From: Deltaproteobacteria bacterium
Lineage (GTDB): Bacteria; Desulfobacterota; Desulfomonilia; Desulfomonilales; Desulfomonilaceae
Assembly: GCA_016875095.1 (NCBI GenBank)
Contig: VGSG01000004.1
Location: 50,226-114,225 of the forward strand
Reading direction: 5' to 3'
Length of the DNA: 64,000 nt
Both the position numbers and the translations under genes were made by a program. The notes below the pieces were generated by a model. The model was given only the letters and a program-made list of their open reading frames with translations, made no database searches and was not told the origin of the DNA. Shown here piece by piece: positions 1-7,797 of the stretch (its first letter is position 1; every line of letters starts with the position of its first letter).

Positions 1-446
1 TGTGTTGCTTGACAGGCAACACAGTCGCTACAAAGCCAGGGAGAACCCGGGGCCGGCGGACCTTGTTCAGGAAATTCCGTCCTGCGCCCCGACAGGGTCG
101 GCCCCTCCAGGGCCGGAAGGAAGCAATTATCGGCGCTCCGTACCACGGGTTTCACCCGTGGCTATTCAAGGCGCTCCCCTTTAGGGGAAAGAGATCGGCA
201 AAAGCCCTTCTCGCAATCGTTATCGAGAACCGGAATGGTTTCTTGCTTACGGGAGCAGGATCTCGGAAAGAAGCCGGCCCGGATCTGTCTACGTATGGGG
301 TGGCTTGGAGAGGAGATGAGTCGCCCCTCCAAATTGTTGCGCAACGATGCGCTCATGCTGCCCATCTCCTAGGCGCAGCCCCGGAGCGCTCGCCGAAGTC
401 GAGGATTGTCGTGATTCCTCGGATCTTGTAAGTGAGGCGTCAGAAT
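1..446. other. Non-coding stretch at the window start
   Basis: No convincing gene is visible. Short open frames exist on both strands but none has a ribosome binding site or a recognisable product. The stretch contains two hairpins near 143-188 (listed separately). A purine-rich motif around 112-126 resembles the apical loop of SRP RNA, but flanking pairing is absent and the real SRP gene lies at 47 kb. Confidence 0.6.
140..190. repeat. Double-hairpin palindromic element
   Basis: A perfect 8-bp stem with a 3-base loop (arms 143-150 and 154-161, CCACGGGT/ACCCGTGG) is followed 13 bases later by a short TCCCC-TTTA-GGGGA hairpin (175-188). Paired hairpins of this kind in intergenic DNA usually belong to dispersed REP-like families. 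Only this copy is evident in the window. Neither stem is followed by a T-run, so a terminator role is not supported. Confidence 0.5.
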
Positions 447-956
447 TCACACCTTTTTCGGGATCGGCTCCACGTCGCACTGATCGCCAAGGGTGGCCGC
501 CACTTCCGCTTGCAGCGCGGCAAGGGCGGCCTGGTCTTCCAGCTCGACGACCAGTTCTCCGGTGTCGAAGCATTTCAGGCGACCGTGCTTTTCGAAGATC
601 TCCACCGCCTCTTTCGGATTCACGGTGATCCACCCCTTCATCCGTAGGAGCAATTCGGCGCCGGTGAACTCGCGCTCAATGGTGAGATCGATCTCTCTGC
701 GTTTGCCCTTCCACCCGATCACAGCCGGTCGAACAAGAACCGGTATGACCGGATCGCGCATCGCGGCGCATCGAAACCACATTTTTGCTCTCAACATGAC
801 GTTGGTGTCCTCTTCGTTGATGTTGTATCGTCCGCGCCGCTTCCAGCCGATGAGAATGCGCTGAGGGAACCGAGAGTTGCGGACGTATTTCCGGAATCGC
901 CAGGAGAAACCCGTTAGATCCGGACGCATGATTTCATGGAAGCGGAGACGAGGCAA
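447..956 (-). CDS. Hypothetical protein
   Basis: A 169-residue frame with no family I recognise. It is basic at the N-terminus and ends in an Ala/Glu-rich segment followed by PIPKKV. There is no signal peptide or membrane segment. The TTG start at 956 is chosen because GGAGG lies 4 bases upstream; an ATG at 929 has no ribosome binding site but would also give a full product. It stands alone, pointing away from the carboxypeptidase gene. The two starts are about 200 bp apart and leave room for divergent promoters. The coding call rests on length, start signal and lack of a better frame. Confidence 0.55.
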   Translation of the reverse strand: MPRLRFHEIMRPDLTGFSWRFRKYVRNSRFPQRILIGWKRRGRYNINEEDTNVMLRAKMWFRCAAMRDPVIPVLVRPAVIGWKGKRREIDLTIEREFTGAELLLRMKGWITVNPKEAVEIFEKHGRLKCFDTGELVVELEDQAALAALQAEVAATLGDQCDVEPIPKKV

Positions 957-1149
957 GGGGCCTCCGACGCGGAGCCCATTGACGCGCGTGGGCGCGATTT
1001 TTTCACGCTTTATTTCTTTCTGTTTGATTCTGGGTAGGAAGAAAAAGAACTTCCCAAATCAATGGAAGTATGCTATAAATTATCCCATTAATAGATGAAT
1101 TTGACAGACGAAAAGGTCTGTCTGCACGGGTCGATCACAGGTAGGACTT

Positions 1150-2175
1150 ATGTTTTTCTTCCAAGGGGCTACCCTGTCCCGTCTGGCCGTCATACTGGTT
1201 TTCCTGACTGGGTTTCTCTTTCCGGCTCTGGTTGACCTACCGGATGCTTCTGCGCGTTCATGGTCGCAGAATTCCAAAGAAAAGGCGCCCGTGAAGCAAA
1301 AGGCTGCAGGAAAAGAGAAAAAAGCCGTCAAGCGCGATGTGCAGGCCAAAGCGGCTTACTGCGTAAACCTTGCCAGCAACAGGACTCTCCTGGCCAAGAA
1401 TCCCGACGCGCAACTGCCCGTGGCAAGCCTCACCAAGCTGATGACCGCTCTGGTGGCGCTGGACCACATGCCGTTGGACAAGAAGATCGAGGTTCCCGAG
1501 CTGGTCCGGAAGATCCCCAAGTCGGTGGTGGGTCTGAAGCCGGGGGATCGTGTATCGGTAAAGGATTTGCTCCACGGCTTACTCATGGCATCGGGCAATG
1601 ACTGCGCCGAGACCCTGGCGGGCGCGTTTCCGGGCGGCCGGGAGAAATTCGTGGCAGCCATGAACAAGAAAGCCCGCGCGATGGGTGTGGAAAGGACTCG
1701 ATTTTACACGCCCAGCGGCCTGGATCATAAGGATGTGCGCGCCGGCCACGAGGACAAGAAATCGGTTGATGTGAAGTCCAACGTTTCAACTGCTCGGGAA
1801 ATCGCGTTGATAGCGCGCCAGGCTTTTGCTCACAGAGCAATCAAGGAAATCTCCCTCAAGAGACACTACACGTTGGCGAGCGCTGTGTCAGCGAATGGTT
1901 ACTTTGTCCGCAACACCAACAAGCTCCTGCGGGACAATCTGCCCCTGGAAGCCGGCAAGACCGGATACACCGTCCGAGCGGGACACTGCCTCGCAACTAA
2001 ATTCCATCCCGGGCATAACATTTTCCTCATTGTGGTGCTGGGTAGTCCGGACCACTTCAAAGACACCCGACTCATCTACAATAAGGCGCTCAGGAAGGCC
2101 GGCGGCGTGGACGAGAAGGCCCACACACGCGTCTCGGACACGAGCAAGCCGCGGCGTCATGGCCTTGGCGGCTGA
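1150..2175 (+). CDS. D-alanyl-D-alanine carboxypeptidase (PBP5-type, peptidase S11)
   Basis: Removes the terminal D-Ala from peptidoglycan pentapeptides outside the cytoplasmic membrane. A hydrophobic signal segment (residues about 11-30, cleavage likely near ASA-RS) precedes a Lys-rich linker and the penicillin-binding domain. All three active-site motifs are present: S93-L-T-K96, S148-G-N150 and K270-T-G272. At 341 residues it is shorter than E. coli PBP5 (about 400), and I see no clear C-terminal PBP5_C domain or amphipathic anchor. It may therefore be soluble in the periplasm or held by the uncleaved N-terminus. TAGG 5-6 bases before the ATG is a weak ribosome binding site. It appears to be transcribed alone. 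Confidence 0.9.
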   Translation: MFFFQGATLSRLAVILVFLTGFLFPALVDLPDASARSWSQNSKEKAPVKQKAAGKEKKAVKRDVQAKAAYCVNLASNRTLLAKNPDAQLPVASLTKLMTALVALDHMPLDKKIEVPELVRKIPKSVVGLKPGDRVSVKDLLHGLLMASGNDCAETLAGAFPGGREKFVAAMNKKARAMGVERTRFYTPSGLDHKDVRAGHEDKKSVDVKSNVSTAREIALIARQAFAHRAIKEISLKRHYTLASAVSANGYFVRNTNKLLRDNLPLEAGKTGYTVRAGHCLATKFHPGHNIFLIVVLGSPDHFKDTRLIYNKALRKAGGVDEKAHTRVSDTSKPRRHGLGG

Positions 2176-2233
2176 TGGACTTCATACACTTCGGCCTCGA
2201 AACCAATACGCTCTCAAAGAAGCAAAGGGCATT

Positions 2234-3874
2234 TCAGGGGGCGGGGTTCTCCCCTTTGGGCAAGGTGAAGAGGAAGTTTATCCATGCGCCGGGGCGGGTC
2301 TCACACCAGATCCGACCTCCGTGGGCCTCAATGATCCGGCGTATGTTGTAGAGCCCTAGACCGGTTCCACGCTTCTGCTTGGTGAGTTCGGTATTAACCC
2401 GATAGAATTTGTCAAAGATCTTTTCCGTTTCTTCCGCCGGAAGGCCCGGGCCTTCGTTCCAGACATTGAACTGATAGTGATGGGACCTCGGTTCGACGCC
2501 GTACGATATCTTGCCGGACGGAGACCGATATTTCAGAGCGTTGCCGAAGAGGTTGCGGTAAACGATTTGTAGGAGGTTGGGATCTCCCATAACGCTTATA
2601 TTTCCGACTCCTCCCATGCTGGTGTCATAGCTTGGCAACGAGTCCGGATAGCGCTCTTTTAGCCCCAACATGGCCGGCAATATCACCTCTTCGTAGTAAT
2701 TCCGGATCAGGCGCTCCCTGACGTGGAACTCACCATGTTCCAGTTCGGCCATGACCAGGAAGTCCAGGGTCATCGCCTCCAGAAATTTCGAATGATGATA
2801 GACGATTTCCAGCTCCTGTTTGCGACGCGGATCTTCCTCCGATTCCAGTAGTCGCCTGACGAAACCACCGATGACCATCAACGAATTCTTGAATTCATGA
2901 TTCATGAAATGCAGCGTCTCTCGAAAACTCTGATTGAGGAGCTCCAGGTCACGTATCATCGCCTTTTCGTGCGTAATATCCTTGCTAACGCCAACAGTGC
3001 CCAGAATCTTGCCCTCGTTATCCTTGAGCACGGAGAGGGTGAGGGAGATTTCACGGAACCCTCCGTATTTGGTTTTCAGTCGAGTCTCATAGTTGCGGAC
3101 GCCCCCCTTGCTCATCACCTCTTCCAGGATCTTGGCCCTATCTTCTGCGCTCTCCCAGATCTCCTCCACCTTTCGACCCTGCATCTCCTCCGCGGAGAAC
3201 CCGAGGATCTTTTCCGCTCCGGGGTTCCATTCCACGATTCTATGTTCGAGGTCCGTGGTGACAATACAGTCATCGCTTGAACGAAGGATTCCTTCCAAGT
3301 ATCCGCTCTTGTCGGCAAGGGCCTCTGTGCGGTTCCACATCTCCTTGTATAGATTGTCGGCCAGCCGTACGCTCCTTTCCCTTTGGACGTTGAGCGTTGC
3401 TTCTCGATCGAACATGCTCACCGCACGATCAAGCAGATGAGCTATTTCCGTAAGGAACTCCTGCTCTTCCACCGAAGGCTCTCCTCCGCCGGAGTAAGCA
3501 AGACAGAGGCGGCCTCGGACCCGATTGTCAACCTGGATGGCCAGCGCAAAGGGCTCTTTGGTCCCGTCCCCGGACACACCGTAGGTGTGATCGTCCAGTT
3601 CGATCCACGCGCTCGCAGCCCCAGGCTCATCTAAAGCGACCTGAATATAGTCTAGAATGTTGGATAACTTGTCACCCAATGACGCGTCCCCGAGCAGCTC
3701 TCTCCCTATGAGGAACAGACCCTGACGCTTTCTCGAAAGACTATCTTGCACCTTTCCCGCCCTGTGGATACTGTTTGTTTCGTGTACAGGAACCCGCCCC
3801 CCGGCGCCTCGACCTTTCTTCTGGAGAAAAAGCCGCTTAGCGAAATTGCGAAGAGAACAGTTCGAGCAACTCAC
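2234..3874 (-). CDS. PAS-domain sensor histidine kinase
   Basis: A soluble sensor kinase with no transmembrane helix. A CSNC motif at residues 3-6 is followed by a GAF-like region (about 45-155), a PAS domain with PAC extension (about 193-305), a histidine phosphoacceptor region with His326 in MNHEFKN, and an HATPase domain with G-box GTGLGLYN near the end. The N-terminal Cys pair could bind a metal or cluster, but that is inference. The GTG start at 3874 is the first in frame; internal starts would remove the CxxC. No response regulator gene adjoins it (orphan), so its target is unknown. It is convergent with the carboxypeptidase gene. Confidence 0.88.
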   Translation of the reverse strand: MSCSNCSLRNFAKRLFLQKKGRGAGGRVPVHETNSIHRAGKVQDSLSRKRQGLFLIGRELLGDASLGDKLSNILDYIQVALDEPGAASAWIELDDHTYGVSGDGTKEPFALAIQVDNRVRGRLCLAYSGGGEPSVEEQEFLTEIAHLLDRAVSMFDREATLNVQRERSVRLADNLYKEMWNRTEALADKSGYLEGILRSSDDCIVTTDLEHRIVEWNPGAEKILGFSAEEMQGRKVEEIWESAEDRAKILEEVMSKGGVRNYETRLKTKYGGFREISLTLSVLKDNEGKILGTVGVSKDITHEKAMIRDLELLNQSFRETLHFMNHEFKNSLMVIGGFVRRLLESEEDPRRKQELEIVYHHSKFLEAMTLDFLVMAELEHGEFHVRERLIRNYYEEVILPAMLGLKERYPDSLPSYDTSMGGVGNISVMGDPNLLQIVYRNLFGNALKYRSPSGKISYGVEPRSHHYQFNVWNEGPGLPAEETEKIFDKFYRVNTELTKQKRGTGLGLYNIRRIIEAHGGRIWCETRPGAWINFLFTLPKGENPAP

Positions 3875-4225
3875 GTCATATTGGCAGACCTGACTATCGC
3901 CAGGGCGCCATCAAATTCCTAGCGCATTTTGGCCGCTGAGTCAATGCGGGCGCAGCCTGATGGCAAACACGCGGTTACGCGGCGGAAGGGTCTCGCTGCG
4001 AGCGCAAAGAGCGGGTCCATACAAGGAACCCACAAACGAGACTTTTTCTGGTAGAATAACCCGGCGCCCGCGGGCCGCGGCCGAGCAACCCGGCAATCTC
4101 CCGACTGTTCAAGCAACGTCATAAGGTGGCAAGGGCTTGCCTATGCCTGGCGGGGCGCGGTGTTTTGACTCACAGCTCACGCGATGGTAGGGTCGGATCG
4201 GAAAACCTATTCCGGGGAGGAGACC

Positions 4226-4954
4226 GTGAAAGGCGTTGTTTTGGCTGGTGGCCTGGGAACGAGACTGTACCCCCTGACCAAAATCACCAACAAGCATTTG
4301 CTGCCCGTGTTCAACAGACCGATGGTCACCTATCCTGTGGAATGTCTGGTTAGAGCAGGGATTCGGGATGTTCTCATCGTCACAGGCGGCAATAATCCCG
4401 GTGATTTCCTCCGACTCCTCGGAAACGGGAAAGAATACGGTGTGGAAAAGATAAATTACGCGTACCAGGAAGGAGAAGGCGGCATAGCAGACGCTCTTTC
4501 GCTGGCCGAAAACCACGCGGCCGGCGGTCGCATATGCGTGGTGTTGGGCGACAATATTATCGAAAAGAACATACACCGCGCGGTGGAAGAGTACCGGACG
4601 CAGCCGCGAGGAGCGAAAATCCTCTTGAAAAGGGTTGACGATCCCCAGAGATTCGGCGTGCCGGTCATTGAAGGCGGCAAGCTGGTCAAGATCATCGAGA
4701 AACCCGTTAAGCCTCCCACATCTTTCGCGGTTACCGGCATCTACATGTACGACGATCAGGTCTTTGATTTCATACGATCGCTCACCCCTTCCGAACGGGG
4801 GGAGCTAGAGATCACCGACGTGAACAACATGTATATTCAACGGGGGTCCATGACCTGGTCCGAGCTGGAAGGATGGTGGACCGACGCGGGCACTTTCGAA
4901 TCACTGTTGAAAGCCTCCAACCTGGTCGCGCAGGGCGGGGCGAACAACGATTGA
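4226..4954 (+). CDS. rfbA: Glucose-1-phosphate thymidylyltransferase, short form
   Basis: Couples glucose-1-phosphate to dTTP, giving dTDP-glucose, the entry step for deoxysugars of cell-surface polysaccharide. The nucleotide-binding motif GGLGTRLYP with the downstream Lys-rich stretch KHLLPVFNRPM is at the N-terminus, and the LGDNI metal site lies near residue 110. The GTG at 4226 is chosen because GGGGAGG sits 5 bases before it; a longer frame from 4184 has no such site. At 242 residues it matches the short nucleotidyltransferases of this family rather than the 290-residue enterobacterial RmlA. It is first in a run with the epimerase-like gene (9-base gap) and rfbB. Confidence 0.88.
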   Translation: MKGVVLAGGLGTRLYPLTKITNKHLLPVFNRPMVTYPVECLVRAGIRDVLIVTGGNNPGDFLRLLGNGKEYGVEKINYAYQEGEGGIADALSLAENHAAGGRICVVLGDNIIEKNIHRAVEEYRTQPRGAKILLKRVDDPQRFGVPVIEGGKLVKIIEKPVKPPTSFAVTGIYMYDDQVFDFIRSLTPSERGELEITDVNNMYIQRGSMTWSELEGWWTDAGTFESLLKASNLVAQGGANND

Positions 4955-4963
4955 GCAGAAACC

Positions 4964-5455
4964 ATGAAACCCAGGAAATTTCAGCCCCCTACCTCTGAAC
5001 TTCTCCACGGAGTGGAGGTGCATCCGCTCCGCGTGATCCCCGATGAGCGGGGACGGCTCATGGAGATCCTCAGGCGAGACGATCCATTTTTCAAGGGATT
5101 CGGCCAGGTTTATCTCACTACGGTCTTTCCGGGGGTGGTAAAGGCCTGGCACTACCACAAATTGCAGCACGACCTTTTCACCTGCGTCAGGGGCATGGTC
5201 AAAGTGGCCTTATACGATGACCGGGAAGACTCGCCTACTGTCGGGCTAACAAACGAGTTCTGTATCGGCGAGCACAACCCATGCCTGATCGTGATTCCCC
5301 CGGGAGTTTATCACGGCTGGAAATGCGTCTCAGAATATGAGGCGTACGTAGTGAACGTGCCCACCGAACCCTATCATCGCTCAGATCCCGATGAGTACCG
5401 GACAGACCCGCACGAAGGAGGCATCCCGTACGACTGGTCCCGAAAGGATGGCTGA
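4964..5455 (+). CDS. dTDP-4-dehydrorhamnose 3,5-epimerase family protein
   Basis: A 163-residue cupin-fold protein of the RmlC family. Seen: DERGRLMEIL near the start, the histidine cluster WHYHKLQHD around residue 62, and PPGVYHGWK, all hallmarks of the sugar-nucleotide epimerase barrel. It is about 20 residues shorter than classical RmlC. Members of this shorter group act as epimerases or isomerases on dTDP-4-keto sugars, so the exact product cannot be fixed. Its position between rfbA and rfbB says the substrate is the dTDP-4-keto-6-deoxyglucose made by the neighbouring dehydratase. No rfbD (reductase) is in the window. Confidence 0.82.
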   Translation: MKPRKFQPPTSELLHGVEVHPLRVIPDERGRLMEILRRDDPFFKGFGQVYLTTVFPGVVKAWHYHKLQHDLFTCVRGMVKVALYDDREDSPTVGLTNEFCIGEHNPCLIVIPPGVYHGWKCVSEYEAYVVNVPTEPYHRSDPDEYRTDPHEGGIPYDWSRKDG

Positions 5456-5603
5456 GAGTTCCGGTGAAACGCCCCCCTTTAAAAAGACCCTCTAATTATC
5501 TAACATGGAGCCGAGAATGATTGCAGGCTTACGGCCACGCGCTCACCCGACGGGCGGCGGCGCGGATACGGTCATTGGCCGCCAGGCATTGTGAGTAGAG
5601 CAT

Positions 5604-6614
5604 ATGAAACTGATGGTCACCGGCGGATGCGGCTTCATCGGTTCCAACTTCATCCTGCGCATGTTGGAATCCTATCCGGATGTCCGGATCGTGAACCTTG
5701 ACCTGCTCACTTACGCGGGGAATCTGGAGAACCTCCAGGATGCCAAGAAATACGGCCAACGGCATATCTTCGTGCGCGGGGACATCACGGACATGGACCT
5801 TGTTGATTCCCTGTTGCAAGACGGTCCGGACGCGGTGATAAATTTTGCCGCGGAATCGCATGTGGACCGCTCAATCATGGATTCATCCGCGTTCGTGCGC
5901 ACCAACGTGCTGGGAACCCAGGTGCTCTTGGACGCGTGCCGACGGCACGGAGTCAAACGATTCGTGCAAATCTCCACGGATGAGGTGTATGGTTCTCTCG
6001 GGTCCGAGGGCGTCTTCACCGAGATGAATCCGCTCGCGCCCAATTCGCCTTATGCGGCATCCAAAGCGGCCGCGGACCTCCTGGTGCGCTCATACCACAA
6101 GACTTTCGGCATGGATGTTCTCATCACCCGATGTTCCAACAACTACGGTCCATTCCAGTTCCCTGAGAAATTGATCCCGCTCATGATCACGAACGCGGTC
6201 TGCGACAGCCGGCTCCCGGTGTACGGAGACGGTCTCAACGTCCGGGACTGGATCCATGTGCAGGACCATTGTCGAGCCATTGATCTTGTCTTGAGGAAGG
6301 GCTCCAGCGGTGAGGTCTACAACATAGGAGCGGAAAACGAAGTGCCCAACCTGGAGATCGTACGCCACATTCTGAAAAGATTAGAAAAGCCCGAGTCCCT
6401 CATCAAGTTCGTGAAAGACAGGCCGGGCCACGACCGTCGCTATGCCATGGACGCGTCCAAGCTGCGGACCGAGTTGGGGTGGAAACCGCGCATCGACTTC
6501 CAAACCGGCATGGATGAGACCGTTCTCTGGTACTTGGAACACGAAGAATGGTGGCGCCGCATCAAGAGCGGTCAGTACATGACCTACTACGAAGAATGGT
6601 ACGCCGACCGCTGA
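5604..6614 (+). CDS. rfbB: dTDP-glucose 4,6-dehydratase
   Basis: Converts dTDP-glucose to dTDP-4-keto-6-deoxyglucose using tightly bound NAD+. This is an extended short-chain dehydrogenase fold. The Rossmann motif GGCGFIGSNF is at residues 7-16, the STDEVYG segment carries the Thr-Asp-Glu catalytic set, and the YAASK pair supplies the Tyr and Lys. The 336-residue length is typical. It is preceded by a 148-bp gap after the epimerase gene, so it may have its own leader, but the three genes clearly form one pathway. ispG starts 16 bases after its stop codon. Confidence 0.95.
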   Translation: MKLMVTGGCGFIGSNFILRMLESYPDVRIVNLDLLTYAGNLENLQDAKKYGQRHIFVRGDITDMDLVDSLLQDGPDAVINFAAESHVDRSIMDSSAFVRTNVLGTQVLLDACRRHGVKRFVQISTDEVYGSLGSEGVFTEMNPLAPNSPYAASKAAADLLVRSYHKTFGMDVLITRCSNNYGPFQFPEKLIPLMITNAVCDSRLPVYGDGLNVRDWIHVQDHCRAIDLVLRKGSSGEVYNIGAENEVPNLEIVRHILKRLEKPESLIKFVKDRPGHDRRYAMDASKLRTELGWKPRIDFQTGMDETVLWYLEHEEWWRRIKSGQYMTYYEEWYADR

Positions 6615-6630
6615 GTTCATATTGCCCAAG

Positions 6631-7737
6631 ATGGAGATTGAGCGCCGCAAAACCAGAAGAATCTACGTGGGGTCCGTTCCTGTCGGCCATGGCGCGGCCA
6701 TCGCCGTCCAATCCATGACAAATACGGACACGAGGAACGTTCGGGCCACGGTCCGTCAAATCCGGAGCCTGGAGCGCGCCGGTTGTGAAATCGTGCGAGT
6801 TGCCGCGCCCGACCGGGCCGCCGCGCTCGCTCTGGGCGAGATAAGGTCCCGAATATCGATTCCACTGATCGCGGACATACACTTCGACTACCGACTGGCC
6901 TTGGAAGCGCTGCGCCAGGGTGTTGACGGTCTTCGCCTCAACCCTGGAAACATCGGCGCGCGTCACAAGGTTCGCGAAGTCACCAGGGCTGCGGCTGAAC
7001 GAGGCGTGCCCATACGCATCGGCGTGAACGCAGGATCATTGGACCGCACGATCCTGCGCTCGCACGGAGGCCCTGTCCCGGAAGCCATGGTGGAAAGCGC
7101 CCTTGGCCATGTGGGCATTCTTGAGAAAGAAGGCTTTCATCTGATCAAGATCTCGCTGAAAGCCTCGGATGTGCCCCGCACCGTGGAGGCGTACCGCATT
7201 CTATCCCGCCGAGTGGACTACCCGCTGCACGTGGGCGTGACCGAAGCCGGAACGCCGCTTCCCGGCGCGATTAAGTCCGCGCTGGGGATAGGAATTCTCC
7301 TCTCGGAAGGCGTCGGGGACACGATCCGGGTTTCGTTGACCGCTCCCCCTCCGGAAGAGGTCCGCGCCGCGTACGCAATATTGGGAGCGCTGGGGGTGAG
7401 AAGGAGAGGCGTGGAAGTTATATCCTGCCCCACCTGTTCTCGCACCGAGATCGACCTCATCGGTCTCGCGCGGAAGGTCGAACGCGCGCTGGTCCATGTG
7501 GTGACCCCGCTGAAAGTGGCTGTCATGGGTTGCGTGGTCAACGGACCGGGAGAGGCCAAAGAAGCCGATGTGGGCCTCGCGGGAGGCCGCGGGAAGGGAA
7601 TACTTTTTAAGAAAGGCAAGAAGATCGGCTCGTACACGGAAAAAGACCTTCTACCTGCTTTGCTCCACGAAATCGAAGCCATGACCGGCGAACCCGTCGA
7701 GCAGAAACGATTATCCTCTCAACGCGTGAAAAAGTGA
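6631..7737 (+). CDS. ispG: 4-hydroxy-3-methylbut-2-enyl diphosphate synthase (GcpE)
   Basis: Reductive ring opening of MEcPP to HMBPP in the non-mevalonate isoprenoid pathway, using a [4Fe-4S] cluster. The cluster ligands are visible: SCPTC (two Cys) and MGCVVNGPGEA (third Cys plus the conserved Glu). At 368-371 residues it is the short bacterial form without the plant-type insert. ATG 6631 is taken as start; an in-frame TTG at 6622 is equally lacking in a ribosome binding site. It follows rfbB with almost no gap, so translational coupling to the sugar genes is likely, although the pathways are unrelated. Confidence 0.95.
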   Translation: MEIERRKTRRIYVGSVPVGHGAAIAVQSMTNTDTRNVRATVRQIRSLERAGCEIVRVAAPDRAAALALGEIRSRISIPLIADIHFDYRLALEALRQGVDGLRLNPGNIGARHKVREVTRAAAERGVPIRIGVNAGSLDRTILRSHGGPVPEAMVESALGHVGILEKEGFHLIKISLKASDVPRTVEAYRILSRRVDYPLHVGVTEAGTPLPGAIKSALGIGILLSEGVGDTIRVSLTAPPPEEVRAAYAILGALGVRRRGVEVISCPTCSRTEIDLIGLARKVERALVHVVTPLKVAVMGCVVNGPGEAKEADVGLAGGRGKGILFKKGKKIGSYTEKDLLPALLHEIEAMTGEPVEQKRLSSQRVKK

Positions 7738-7797
7738 GAACGGAGACCGGGCAAGAAGGGCGCTCACTGCCGCGCTCGCGTTCGATCGCACACCGTA

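Noticed and set aside
105..128. GGCCGGAAGGAAGCAA resembling the apical loop of SRP RNA
   Set aside because: The flanking stems do not pair and the genuine SRP RNA gene is at 47036-47116 beside dnaX.
9..431. Open frames of 60-140 codons at the window start
   Set aside because: No ribosome binding sites, no recognisable products, and the region contains hairpin repeats.
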